From Wocania_A spongiicola (GTDB lineage: Bacteria > Bacteroidota > Bacteroidia > Flavobacteriales > Flavobacteriaceae), in the NCBI RefSeq assembly GCF_023502325.1, contig NZ_JAMFLZ010000002.1:62001-126000 (forward strand): 64,000 nucleotides of DNA, written 5' to 3'. The notes beneath the pieces are model-generated. The model had not been told where the DNA came from, did not search any database, and worked only from the letters and a program-made list of their open reading frames with translations. How positions within the stretch are numbered: the first letter of the stretch is position 1; each line of letters begins with the position of its first letter. Of the stretch, positions 16,717-26,079 are shown in pieces. Made by a program: the position numbers and the translations under genes.

Positions 16717-19700
16717 ATGAGAAAGCCCTCTAGTCTCAATTGCCCTTTTAATTACTTCTTAATCTCTTTTTTCTTAATTTGTTTTGCCGGTAATACTCAA
16801 GTTATGCAGCTTGAAGTTATTGGAGGTTCAGTTGTTACACAAGGATCTACTATAACCATTAACGCTGGTAATACCTTAGATTTTACAATTACTAACATTG
16901 AAGGCTCTAATTGTAAAAATCTAAAAATTCAAGATATAGATATATCTAACACTACAGACTTCGATATTAATCCAAATAACCCTAAAAAGAATATAAAGCC
17001 AAACGGTTGCCGAGGAGGGAATAAATATTTAGATTTTGAGATAGAAAACATAAGCCCAGGCTGTGCAACTACTAGTACACTGGTTACAGTTGAAATTAAA
17101 AACCAACCTGATTTTACTTTTACGCTACAAGTTAATTCTTCTCCAGAAATATATGTTTTAGGAGGAAATCCTTTTGCTGATATTTCTTATAACAATGCAA
17201 CAACTTCAGATGCGAATGGAACATTTTTTGGAGTTGTAGACGAAGGAGCATCTGTTACAAGAAGGTTTCTAATTGCTAATATTGGTAATTGTCCAATGAA
17301 TATTACGTCGGCTACAAGTAATAATGGAGATTTTACTACAGCTTCACCTCAAGGGATACCATTTGTAGGATTACCTTCGTTTTTTGGAATTTATCTCGAT
17401 GTAACTTTTGTAGCACCAGTTGCTGGTACAGGTACTCAGTCTGCCACCATTAGCATAAATACTAACGATCCTGATACGAATCCTTTTCTATTAAATGTAA
17501 CCGCAGAAATGTTTAACGAAAATATACCGGGACCTGGAGGTATTACCGCCAATTTCAAATTGTGGTTAAAATCTACAAGAGGAATAGTCACATCTGGTTC
17601 CAATTTAACAAGTTGGTTAGATTTAGGAACTAATGGAAAAGATGCCGCTACTGTATCTGGTAAAGAACCAACCTTTTTAGATACAGCTACAGATAATATT
17701 AATTATAACCCTGTAGTGAAATTTGAAAACGATGGCGGAGCTACTGAGCAATACATGTATAATAATGATGCACCAATAAGCGGTTTTTATAACCATGATG
17801 TATTTATTGTTATGATTCCAGATGCTACTATGACTAGTGCGTCGGTTAGAAATACCATTTTTGCAGGCGTAGATTCAGGAAGTGCAGGAGATATTACAGG
17901 TATTGGGTTTGGCAATTATTCGACGGAGTTTACTAACGAAACCTTATCATATAATCAAGATGTAGATGGCGGAGGTAGTTTTAATGGTGAAGCAGAAATT
18001 AGTTCATCTTATTCCAATGCTGGAATAATTAATGTAAGAAATGATGCTGCAGTATCACCTACTAAGCAAGATATACTTTATAATTCTAATGTGTTAACAA
18101 CGTCAAATGTTTCAGATGTTGCTTTTACAAATATATCGGGGAGTGATTATTGGATTGGTAGGAATTTTGACATCCAAGGCAGTTTAAATGGTCGTGTTGC
18201 TGAGGTATTTACATTCTCTGAAAGATTATCTGATGCTGATAGACAAAAAGTGGAATCATATTTAGCTGTTAAATACGGAATTACATTAGGCGCTTCAACC
18301 GAAGTGCAAAAGGATTATGTTAACTCTTTCGACACAAAGGTTTGGGATATTACGGCCAACTCTGGTTATAATTACAATGTTGCTGGTATTGGTAGAGATT
18401 CTATTTCAGATTTAAATCAAAAACAATCAAAAACTATAAACATGCTTAATGAAGTATGTATTGGTTTAGGCGGGCTTTTTACAACCAACAGTGCTAATCC
18501 AAATGAATTCAAGAAAGATGGAGATTTTTTGGTTTGGGGAAATAATAATGCATCTTTTTCTGGTTCTAGTACAAATACAGTAACTATAGCTTCTGGAATT
18601 ACAACATCGTTAACACGTATTGATAGAATATGGAAAATTGTTGAATCAAATGAAAACGTAAATGGCGACGTAGAAACTGTTTATATTTCTATTCCATCTG
18701 CTGCATTTAGTAGTTTTTCAAAACTAGCTACTGAGGAATATGCTTTAATAGTTGCTGATAATCCTAATTTCGCAAATGGAGATATTATTGATGTAATTCC
18801 GCTTAGGTCTGAAGATGGGGGAGTAAACCTCCAAACTTGGTATGATTTTGATGGCGCAAAGTATTTTACTTTTGGTAAAACATCAAATTTAGCCGAAAAT
18901 CATTCAGTAAATATAGCCTCAGGCGATTACCTAGTTGGTGAATTTAATCTTAATTTAAATGTGGATAATTTTACAATTTCTGCTTGGATTAAATGTGCCG
19001 CAAATGCTAGCAATAGAACAGTAATGGCTAAAGGCGAAAAGTTACAAATCAGACTAAATACAACGGGTAATATTGAGGTGTATATTGATGATGCTGTTAC
19101 ACCAAAATATACATCAAATGTCGATGTAGATGATGGTAAATGGCATCATACCACGTTTGTGTATCATAGTGGTACTATTTTAATGTATATAGATGGTGTT
19201 TTAGATAAGTCAGTTCAGGACATTGTGCACCCGTCTCCAAACTTTAATAATTACGCTATAGGTGCAGTTTATGTTGATAAAAATAATATTATAAATCCTT
19301 TATTAGGTGAGATTGATGAAGTTTATGTTTGGGATTTAGCATTAAGTCAAGATCAGATACGCTATTTAATGAATCAAGAAATAGAACGATTTGATATTGC
19401 TGGAACGGATTATGTAGACGGAAAAATTTTGCCACAAGCCTCTACAAGTAATGAGATAGCGAATATACCATGGAGTAATTTAAGAGTGTATTATGATTTT
19501 AATTCTTTTTACGGTTCTACTATTGAAGGATTAACCGATGATCGCTTCTTTTTACGATTAAAATATTTAAATAAAACGAAAGAGGTAATAGATAATCAAA
19601 CCACACCTTTGCCTTATGTATCTATTGCTAACGGAGCTTGGGATGCTGGAACAACCTGGAGTAATAGTGCTGATCAAATGGTGCCAAATTCGCTAAGTTT

Positions 19701-21615
19701 AGATGGAACTACTGTAATGGATTGGAATATTGCTGAAATCTCTCATGATATTACGTCCGGAGATAGAGATATATCGTTATTAGGCTTAATTCAAACCGCT
19801 GGAACTTTAACAATAGCAGACCCTGTTGATACTCAGGATGAAACAAACTCAGGACAAGCATTAACTATTTCTCATTACTTAGAATTAGATGGGATTATAG
19901 ATTTGATAGGCGAATCTCAATTAATTCAAGGTGAGAGTAGTATTATAGATGCAGATAGTGGCGGCTTTTTAGAAAAAGATCAGCAAGGAACTGCAAATGG
20001 TTTTAACTATAATTATTGGTCTTCTTCTGTTGGCCCAATAGCAGGAAATACAAGTACTAGAGGTACAGGAGTTTCTTCATCAAATGCTAATCATACTATA
20101 TCTGGCGTTTTAAACGACGGGACAGATACAAATGCATATCAATCATTAGATTTTATTTTAGCTTTAAGTACAGGAGTAGGTTTGCCACCACCTCCAGGGA
20201 CTGCAAAAGAAATCAGCTCGCATTGGCTATTCAAGTTTTATGGACCAGAAGATGATTATAACTCTTGGGAAAGTATTAGCGAAGCAACATCTTTGGCTGT
20301 GGGAGAAGGCTTTACAATGAAAGGCACATCAGGGTCTGTGGCAATTACAGATCAACAAAACTATGTGTTCAAAGGTTTGCCAAATAATGGAGATGTAATA
20401 CTAGCGTTAAATAAAAATGTAACCGCTCAAAACCCAACTGGAGATGTCGATCGTTTAATAGGTAACCCATATCCATCGGCAATTGATGCAACAGAATTTA
20501 TTTTGGATAATATGAGTATTGCTGATGGTGGAAATAATGCAACAGGAACTATTTTTAATGGTGCTTTATATTTTTGGGATCATTTTGGTGAAGAAAACAC
20601 TCACGAGTTGCGAGGTTATGTTGGTGGTTATGCAACAAGAAACTTAACTGGAGGTGCTGCGGCAATTTCAGATGATACGAGGATTAATAATACTTCAAAT
20701 GCAGGAGGGCCAGCTTTGGGAACTAAAATTCCAGGACAATACATTCCGGTTAATCAAGGATTTTTTGTAAGTACTGCATTAGATGGTTTTGATGACGATA
20801 ATGGAGCAGCTGTCGATATTGTTGATGGAGGCGATATTGTATTTAAAAATAGCCAACGTGTTTTTGCTACCGAAGACGGTTCAACATCATTATTTTTAAA
20901 GCCTACAGATAAGAAAAACAGTATTACAAATAATGAGCATAGAGACGATACTCCTAGAATACGATTAATTTTTGATTCTCCAACAGGATATCATAGGCAA
21001 ATAGTTATAGGTAAGGATATTAATGCTTCTAATGAATTTGATTTAGGGTATGATGCTTTTATGCTTGATGTTGCAGAAGAAGATATGTATTGGGCTTTTA
21101 GCAAAGGAAAGTTTGTCATTCAAGGAGTTGGTAATTTTGATGACACTCAAGAATTTCCAATAGGAATCGTTATTAAAAACTCTGGTATAGCAAGAATTAA
21201 ACTTGATGGTGTTGAAAATTTAAATGAGACTAAAACACTTTATATAAAAGATAATATTACCAACGAAACGTTTTTAATAAATAATAATCCATTTGAAATA
21301 TTTCTAGATGCAGGTGTTTATAACGATAGATTTTCTTTAGTATTTCAGTCACAATCTTTATCGGTTGATGATATTGGAATTACAGATAATGTATTTGTTT
21401 ATTTTGATAAGTCGATATCCGAATTAAAAATAATAGGAATAGATTACGAAGATGTTTTAGATGTAACATTATATAATATTATTGGACAAAAAATAAAGTT
21501 TATAGATTATACTACAAGTAAAACATCTAAGCAAATACTAGTAGACACAGGTGCTTATATTGTAAAATTGAATACGGTTAAAGGGAGAATTAACAAAAAA
21601 ATTATTATTGAATAA
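16717..21615 (+). CDS. Giant secreted/surface protein with LamG-like domains and T9SS sorting domain
   Basis: 1632 residues. A signal peptide (about 1-28) is followed by an N-terminal region with an immunoglobulin-like choice-of-anchor-D unit (about 145-265; FLIANIGNCPMNITSAT, SISINTNDPDTNPF type), a first concanavalin/LamG-like region (about 275-525; KLWLKSTRGIVTSG, SERLSDADRQKVESYLAVKYGI), a second LamG-like domain (about 728-890; FTISAWIKCAANASNRTVMAKG, DGKWHHTTFVYHSGTILMYIDG), a long beta-rich region, and a type-A T9SS C-terminal sorting domain (about 1555-1632; YNIIGQKIKF, GAYIVKLNTVKGRINKKIIIE). Such a layout is that of a cell-surface or released adhesin; carbohydrate binding by LamG is plausible but unproven. 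Monocistronic. Confidence 0.85.
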   Translation: MRKPSSLNCPFNYFLISFFLICFAGNTQVMQLEVIGGSVVTQGSTITINAGNTLDFTITNIEGSNCKNLKIQDIDISNTTDFDINPNNPKKNIKPNGCRGGNKYLDFEIENISPGCATTSTLVTVEIKNQPDFTFTLQVNSSPEIYVLGGNPFADISYNNATTSDANGTFFGVVDEGASVTRRFLIANIGNCPMNITSATSNNGDFTTASPQGIPFVGLPSFFGIYLDVTFVAPVAGTGTQSATISINTNDPDTNPFLLNVTAEMFNENIPGPGGITANFKLWLKSTRGIVTSGSNLTSWLDLGTNGKDAATVSGKEPTFLDTATDNINYNPVVKFENDGGATEQYMYNNDAPISGFYNHDVFIVMIPDATMTSASVRNTIFAGVDSGSAGDITGIGFGNYSTEFTNETLSYNQDVDGGGSFNGEAEISSSYSNAGIINVRNDAAVSPTKQDILYNSNVLTTSNVSDVAFTNISGSDYWIGRNFDIQGSLNGRVAEVFTFSERLSDADRQKVESYLAVKYGITLGASTEVQKDYVNSFDTKVWDITANSGYNYNVAGIGRDSISDLNQKQSKTINMLNEVCIGLGGLFTTNSANPNEFKKDGDFLVWGNNNASFSGSSTNTVTIASGITTSLTRIDRIWKIVESNENVNGDVETVYISIPSAAFSSFSKLATEEYALIVADNPNFANGDIIDVIPLRSEDGGVNLQTWYDFDGAKYFTFGKTSNLAENHSVNIASGDYLVGEFNLNLNVDNFTISAWIKCAANASNRTVMAKGEKLQIRLNTTGNIEVYIDDAVTPKYTSNVDVDDGKWHHTTFVYHSGTILMYIDGVLDKSVQDIVHPSPNFNNYAIGAVYVDKNNIINPLLGEIDEVYVWDLALSQDQIRYLMNQEIERFDIAGTDYVDGKILPQASTSNEIANIPWSNLRVYYDFNSFYGSTIEGLTDDRFFLRLKYLNKTKEVIDNQTTPLPYVSIANGAWDAGTTWSNSADQMVPNSLSLDGTTVMDWNIAEISHDITSGDRDISLLGLIQTAGTLTIADPVDTQDETNSGQALTISHYLELDGIIDLIGESQLIQGESSIIDADSGGFLEKDQQGTANGFNYNYWSSSVGPIAGNTSTRGTGVSSSNANHTISGVLNDGTDTNAYQSLDFILALSTGVGLPPPPGTAKEISSHWLFKFYGPEDDYNSWESISEATSLAVGEGFTMKGTSGSVAITDQQNYVFKGLPNNGDVILALNKNVTAQNPTGDVDRLIGNPYPSAIDATEFILDNMSIADGGNNATGTIFNGALYFWDHFGEENTHELRGYVGGYATRNLTGGAAAISDDTRINNTSNAGGPALGTKIPGQYIPVNQGFFVSTALDGFDDDNGAAVDIVDGGDIVFKNSQRVFATEDGSTSLFLKPTDKKNSITNNEHRDDTPRIRLIFDSPTGYHRQIVIGKDINASNEFDLGYDAFMLDVAEEDMYWAFSKGKFVIQGVGNFDDTQEFPIGIVIKNSGIARIKLDGVENLNETKTLYIKDNITNETFLINNNPFEIFLDAGVYNDRFSLVFQSQSLSVDDIGITDNVFVYFDKSISELKIIGIDYEDVLDVTLYNIIGQKIKFIDYTTSKTSKQILVDTGAYIVKLNTVKGRINKKIIIE

Positions 21616-21624
21616 TTGTATTTT

Positions 21625-22191
21625 TTATTTGACAATTTCAATACTCATATTTTTATAAACAACGTCGTATAAATCATTTATATCATCGTTGGATAAAGAG
21701 ATACATCCCAAAGTCCAATTTTGTTTTTCTGAAATTAAATTAGAGCTATTATTAGGAACGCCATGAATCCCTATTTCTCCACCAATTTTGGCGTCTTGAC
21801 TAATACGATTCTCTAATTTAGCTTTTCTATGTTTTTTCCATGAATCCTCAGTAGGGTAATCAATCCATATAAATTTAGACCAAGCTTTATGCGGATATAA
21901 ATCTCTAACCTTAAATTTTCCTTCAGGTGTACACCTATCTCCCTCCATTAATTTGTCATCAATCGGGTTTGTTCCAAATACAGATTTATATTCTCTAATA
22001 ATTTTAGAATTTGAAACTACAAGTAATTTATAATCACTTTTATCAATTAAAATCTTTAAATCGGTTTTATTTAAATTTAAAGAGTCAATCAAAGTAATTA
22101 ATGGCACTCTTGGGTTTTTATTGGGTTCTGTATTGTGTTTACAGCCAATTATTGCTAAGGCAATTAACCAAAGAACTATACTTTTTTTCAT
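21625..22191 (-). CDS. L,D-transpeptidase (YkuD) family lipoprotein
   Basis: 188 residues with lipoprotein signal (IIGC, Cys17), so it is tethered in the envelope. The YkuD catalytic domain is recognisable: GTNPIDDKLMEGDRCTPEGKF (73-93), IGIHGVPNN with His143, and WTLGCISLSN with the nucleophile Cys163. These enzymes make 3-3 cross-links in peptidoglycan or attach proteins to it. The arginine that normally follows two residues after the cysteine (GCIRM/L) is Ser165 here, so activity or acceptor choice may differ. Monocistronic, convergent with the giant protein. Confidence 0.85.
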   Translation of the reverse strand: MKKSIVLWLIALAIIGCKHNTEPNKNPRVPLITLIDSLNLNKTDLKILIDKSDYKLLVVSNSKIIREYKSVFGTNPIDDKLMEGDRCTPEGKFKVRDLYPHKAWSKFIWIDYPTEDSWKKHRKAKLENRISQDAKIGGEIGIHGVPNNSSNLISEKQNWTLGCISLSNDDINDLYDVVYKNMSIEIVK

Positions 22192-22233
22192 CGATACTAT
22201 TAGATTAAGGGGGTGCTTATAAACTTACGAAGT

Positions 22234-23487
22234 TCAATCATTTTTTTTGCTTAAAAGTGCTGTTTTCTTTTTTAATAAATACTCTCTTTCTAATTGATTG
22301 TTTACAGTATTTAAGGCCAAATTAATATATTTAATAGCCTTGTCAATGTTGTTTGTTGCAGCATGATAATCAGATTTTGCTCCATAATATAAATAGCTGC
22401 GTTGTTCAAAGTCATCTTGTTTAATATCGTCTAAATATGTTTTTGCTATAGTGTAATTTTGGTTTTGCATGCATACTACAGCCATAGTTAATACATGAAT
22501 TGGCATAGGTTGTAAAGTGTTTAAGCATTGATACCAATAGTGAATTTTATCCCAATTAGTATCTTCAAAATTTCTTGCGCGTAAATGCTCTGCAGCAATT
22601 GCAGCTTCATAATGATAACAAGAAAATTCATTTTGTTCAACAACGGCTTTATTCATCATGGTGTTACCTAATTTTACAAGCGGAAAATACCATTGACTCC
22701 TATCTTGGGTCTTTAAATCTAAAAGTTTGTTCTCTGCATTTGTTTTGGTTTCTAATCGGGCAGAATGAAAACACATTAAAGCGCATAAAGCATAAGTTTC
22801 AGGTGTTCTGGTAAGCTTGTTTTTTAAAAGCATTTGGGTTAAACGGATAGCTTCTCCACACAATTCTTTTCTTATGAGTATATCGCGTTTGTTTGAATGG
22901 AACCCCTCATTAAAAATAAGATAAAGCACTTCCATAACACTTTCTAAGCGAGGTGCAAGCAATTTGCCTTGAGGGATTTTAAATTTTAATTGTGATTCTT
23001 TAATAGTTTTTCTTGCTCTTAATATCCGTTTTTTAATAGTGTCTTCTTTGGTAAGTAAGGCCGATGATATTTCTTTTATGCTAAATCCAGAAACAGTTTT
23101 TAAGGCAAATGAAATGCGATCTCTTGAATCTAATTTAGGATGACAAGCGGTAAAAATCATACGCAATTGCGCATCTTCAATTTCAGAATCTAAAAAAAGC
23201 TCATTTATAGCAATAGCATCTGTTCCTTGATTGATGTTTGGAAGGTGTTTTTGTGCCGTTTTTAGTTTTCTAAAAATATCTAAAACTCTATTTTTTGCAG
23301 CTTGAGTTAACCATGCTTCAGGATAATCGGGTTGTTTGGTGCGCCAGCTAATACTAGCTTTTATAAAGGTGTCTTGTACAGCATCTTCAATAATATCAAG
23401 ATGCTTAAGACCGAAGATTCGGGTTAATACAGAAACCATCTTTCCGCTATGATAGCGAAAAAGATGGTCTATGTTTTTTTGCTCCAT
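22234..23487 (-). CDS. ECF42-type RNA polymerase sigma factor with C-terminal TPR-like domain
   Basis: 417 residues. Region sigma-2 (about 8-75; DIIEDAVQDTFIKASISWR) and sigma-4 (about 108-165; FALKTVSGFSIKEISSALLTKEDTIKKRI) are followed by a long helical C-terminal part (170-417) with the DUF6596 region and TPR-like repeats. This layout plus an overlapping YCII (DGPF) partner gene defines the ECF42 group, in which the C-terminal domain, rather than an anti-sigma factor, is believed to control activity. Start ATG overlaps the YCII stop by one base, so translation is coupled. The upstream TGTC-N20-CGTC promoter suggests autoregulation. Confidence 0.88.
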   Translation of the reverse strand: MEQKNIDHLFRYHSGKMVSVLTRIFGLKHLDIIEDAVQDTFIKASISWRTKQPDYPEAWLTQAAKNRVLDIFRKLKTAQKHLPNINQGTDAIAINELFLDSEIEDAQLRMIFTACHPKLDSRDRISFALKTVSGFSIKEISSALLTKEDTIKKRILRARKTIKESQLKFKIPQGKLLAPRLESVMEVLYLIFNEGFHSNKRDILIRKELCGEAIRLTQMLLKNKLTRTPETYALCALMCFHSARLETKTNAENKLLDLKTQDRSQWYFPLVKLGNTMMNKAVVEQNEFSCYHYEAAIAAEHLRARNFEDTNWDKIHYWYQCLNTLQPMPIHVLTMAVVCMQNQNYTIAKTYLDDIKQDDFEQRSYLYYGAKSDYHAATNNIDKAIKYINLALNTVNNQLEREYLLKKKTALLSKKND

Positions 23488-23834
23488 TATTGGTCAAATA
23501 CCATAATTTCACGAATTTCTACAGTGCCACCAAGGTCATAATCTGGATAGTCTTCAGCAATTTTTTGAACCGCATCAAAATCTTGAGCTTTAACAATGTA
23601 GTAGCCACCAACAATTTCTTTAACCTCTGCCGATGTTAAATCAGTTACGGTTCTGTTGGCTCCAACCACACGACGTATTTGTGGCGTTAATGCATTACCA
23701 TGAGTAACAATACCTGCTTGTGTCATTTTATCATTCCAAGCAAACCATTTGCCCATTCTACCTTGAAGTTCTTCAGGCGATAAGCCTAAATCAACATAAT
23801 CAGCTCCAACGAAAATCATCATAAATTCTTTCAT
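23487..23834 (-). CDS. YCII (DGPF-type) domain protein, partner of the ECF42 sigma factor
   Basis: 115-residue ferredoxin-fold YCII protein (GGYYIVKAQDFDAVQKIAEDYP and GGTVEIREIMVFD are family blocks). Genes of this family are the usual neighbours and targets of ECF42 sigma factors; biochemical role is not established. The four-residue DGPF signature is replaced by DLTS (about residues 66-69). First gene of the operon; transcription from the ECF-like promoter would give a leader of about 24 bases. Confidence 0.88.
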   Translation of the reverse strand: MKEFMMIFVGADYVDLGLSPEELQGRMGKWFAWNDKMTQAGIVTHGNALTPQIRRVVGANRTVTDLTSAEVKEIVGGYYIVKAQDFDAVQKIAEDYPDYDLGGTVEIREIMVFDQ

Positions 23835-23865
23835 AATTATATATTTTTAAAGTTTATATAGTTAA

Positions 23866-23893
23866 GACGTTTGTTAAATTAAAAAAGGGGACA
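23866..23893 (-). promoter_or_regulatory. ECF42-type promoter of the YCII-sigma operon
   Basis: On the minus strand TGTC (23893-23890), 20 bases, then CGTC (23869-23866), with CGTCTTAACTATAT downstream. The site at 24641-24668 has the same spacing and the same 14 bases. Known ECF42 promoters carry TGTC-like -35 and CG(A/T)C-like -10 boxes. Confidence 0.65.
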
Positions 23894-24001
23894 CGTTTTC
23901 GAATTTAATAATTCCTCCTTAGATAAAACCAATTTTGATTAAATTTAAGATAAATTTATAATGCTCATTTAATCGTATCCTATATTATGGCTAATTATTT
24001 A

Positions 24002-24562
24002 CTAATCTTTTGCCTTATAAATTGCGTAACCAAATTTAGTATATGTTCCTTTTATTTTTATAAAATCTTCAACGGTTATTTCATTATTATTTGAGTTACT
24101 ATATATCGTTTTTCCCATTTCGGTTTCTTCGCTCCCCCAAAATATAATTAGTTCATTTGCTTTTACAGAACCTTTTAAAGGAAATGATACGCCTCTACTA
24201 TCAAACCAATTTCCAATAACAGTAGTGTCATTTACTATTTTGTAAAAGGCAGTTGCCTTAAATATAATAGCTTTACTATCTCCAGTTTTTCGTTTGCTTT
24301 CAAATTCAAGTTTTATAAATTGGCTGTTCAAAACGTTTTGCCAATTCATTGTAAATGTTGCATTCTTTCCCATCAGCATTCCAATACCGTTCCAGTTTTT
24401 ATCAACAAGTACAGTTATAATTGAATTCTGCTCATTTTTATTACCTAAAACCTCGATTTTAGAATTGACTTCTTTCATGTCGGATGTTGAGGTTTTGTAA
24501 TTTTGAGCAGACAAGATTTGAGATGCAATAACTAATGATGTTATTAGTATAAGTTTTTTCAT
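24002..24562 (-). CDS. Hypothetical secreted protein, likely member of the ECF42 regulon
   Basis: 186 residues with a clear signal peptide (MKKLILITSLVIASQILSAQ). The mature part is beta-rich (KLEFESKRKTGDSKAIIFKATAFYKI, VIGNWFDSRGVSFPLKGSV) and has no Cys, no catalytic motif and no family that I recognise; a lipocalin-like small beta fold is possible. Its promoter matches that of the YCII-ECF42 operon in spacing and flank, so it is probably switched on by the same sigma factor. It lies immediately upstream of that operon on the same strand. Confidence 0.7.
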   Translation of the reverse strand: MKKLILITSLVIASQILSAQNYKTSTSDMKEVNSKIEVLGNKNEQNSIITVLVDKNWNGIGMLMGKNATFTMNWQNVLNSQFIKLEFESKRKTGDSKAIIFKATAFYKIVNDTTVIGNWFDSRGVSFPLKGSVKANELIIFWGSEETEMGKTIYSNSNNNEITVEDFIKIKGTYTKFGYAIYKAKD

Positions 24563-24640
24563 GTTTTTCTCTTTTTTTGGTTAATACTATTTATACTATA
24601 AAATCTTTAACATATTTATAATTAAAGGTCATATAGTTAA

Positions 24641-24668
24641 GACGTATGAGAAATAGGAAAAAGAGACA
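24641..24668 (-). promoter_or_regulatory. ECF42-type promoter of the secreted-protein gene
   Basis: TGTC (24668-24665), N20, CGTC (24644-24641) on the minus strand, followed by TTAACTATAT exactly as at the YCII promoter. It lies 79 bases upstream of the ATG at 24562. Confidence 0.65.
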
Positions 24669-24768
24669 GATTTTTATATTTAGTAAATTCCAGTTAAGGC
24701 ATTAAACTAAATTTAGTTATTACAAACTCTGTTTATGGATATTTTTTGAAGGTTCGTTTAACGGTATC

Positions 24769-24876
24769 GGCTATGAGTAGTTATGTGGGTTGGCACATAA
24801 CTTTGCAAGTACACACGAAACTGAAAATCCTCTCGAATTCCCAGAAGTAGGCAGGGACAAGCAATTACTTATAGCC
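24769..24876. repeat. Palindrome-ended intergenic element overlapping a gene end
   Basis: About 108 bases bounded by GGCTATGAGTA (24769-24779) and ACTTATAGCC (24867-24876), which are near-perfect inverted copies. Inside, GTTATGTG (24780-24787) pairs with CACATAAC (24794-24801). The right end supplies the last residues Gly-Tyr-Lys and the stop codon of the lipoprotein gene. Elements of this look recur in Bacteroidota genomes as far as I recall; class not known. Confidence 0.55.
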
Positions 24877-25884
24877 ATTTTTAGCGGCTTTTATTTCATT
24901 TAAAATGTTAATTACTAATGAATCTGCGTTAATTTTTCCAGTATAAAACTTTTCGCTACTCTCTCTAAATTTAGGTGTATTATAATTTGAGAAAATATTT
25001 TTTTCATCCATAAGTATTATATGCTTTATTCCAAACTTTGAGAGTTCATCCTGTGTCGCTCTTCCGCTTAAATAGAACATATTTGCGTGCCATAAATTTC
25101 TGGGAAATTCAATCCCTAACTCTTCACTTTTGTAATAGAATTTATCTCTGATTGGGCTTTCCTCAAATAAATAGAGTAGATGGGAGCCTTCGTGTAATAT
25201 TGTCTCCACAAAAGAACTTGTGATATTTGAGGGGGCTATTGTAGATATGATAATATTATGTCTAGGTTTAGAAGTAGTATAAGCCCCTGCCCAACTTGCA
25301 TACGCAGTAATATCAACTCTTACTTTTACAGAATCAGGCCATTTGTTTAACGAGAATTTTTCCATTTTAGCAATGACTTCTTCCTCTATTTCATTAATAA
25401 CTTTAATGTGCTTGTTTAAAACAGAAATATTGTGTGATTTATGTAGACTCCAAAAATATTTTTCATAAACTGGAGATACTTCATTAATCACTTCAGTAAA
25501 TTTTCTACCGTAAGTTATGTCGGTTATTTTTTCAGTTTCCCTTTTTTCCTGAAACCAAACCCTAAGACCGTTTAAATCCCTTCTTAGGTTTTTTGTTATT
25601 AAGCTGTCTTTGTAATACTTAACAGCTAATTCTAAAGTAGCTTTTTCATCATTTGATAATTGAATTAAGGATTTAGCCTCTCCAATTTCTACAAAATTTA
25701 ATCCGTCTTCTTGTAGTTTTCTCAGTTGACTGCTGTCGGCTTTCTGATATAGGAAATGATGTAAATTGACCCAATAATTATTTTCAAATTCAAAGTAGTC
25801 GGTACTATATTTCACTTCGTCTTTTAGCCTATTGCTACAAGAAATCAAACAGAATATCATTAATATAAATGTAAAGTATCTCAT
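24865..25884 (-). CDS. Lipoprotein with HExxH zinc-protease motif
   Basis: 339 residues, lipobox LISC (Cys16), so probably anchored in the outer membrane or periplasm. The segment SFVETILHEGSHLLYLFEES contains H231-E232-G-S-H235, an HExxH zinc site, with a plausible third ligand downstream (E253 or thereabouts). The rest is mostly helical and no family is recognised with certainty; it resembles predicted Zn-dependent proteases of Bacteroidota. The final three codons and stop lie inside a repeat element, so the gene may have come with it. No partner gene. Confidence 0.65.
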   Translation of the reverse strand: MRYFTFILMIFCLISCSNRLKDEVKYSTDYFEFENNYWVNLHHFLYQKADSSQLRKLQEDGLNFVEIGEAKSLIQLSNDEKATLELAVKYYKDSLITKNLRRDLNGLRVWFQEKRETEKITDITYGRKFTEVINEVSPVYEKYFWSLHKSHNISVLNKHIKVINEIEEEVIAKMEKFSLNKWPDSVKVRVDITAYASWAGAYTTSKPRHNIIISTIAPSNITSSFVETILHEGSHLLYLFEESPIRDKFYYKSEELGIEFPRNLWHANMFYLSGRATQDELSKFGIKHIILMDEKNIFSNYNTPKFRESSEKFYTGKINADSLVINILNEIKAAKNGYK

Positions 25885-25913
25885 TATCTTATAATTGCCG
25901 CTGATGCTTTTTA

Positions 25914-25946
25914 AGTATATCAGTTTGTTTTAATGATTGATATACT
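25914..25946. promoter_or_regulatory. 9-bp inverted repeat upstream of the HExxH lipoprotein gene
   Basis: AGTATATCA (25914-25922) and its exact reverse complement TGATATACT (25938-25946), with 15 bases between. It sits 30 bases before the start codon at 25884; could be an operator or an RNA hairpin. Confidence 0.4.
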
Positions 25947-26017
25947 GCGCTAAACGAAGTTCGACATTTTTTCTTCCAAAGTCAAGTGGCTTAAATTTAA
26001 AATAGATTTAAAAAAAA

Positions 26018-26053
26018 AAAGAGACTGTCTAGATTTCAGACAGTCTCTTTTAT
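26018..26053. terminator. pruA terminator
   Basis: AAAGAGACTGTCT (26018-26030) pairs perfectly with AGACAGTCTCTTT (26038-26050). An A11 run to the left gives the U-tract on the minus strand, so it ends pruA transcription. Confidence 0.9.
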
Positions 26054-26079
26054 AAATTTATTGTTTCTCGATCAGGAGT

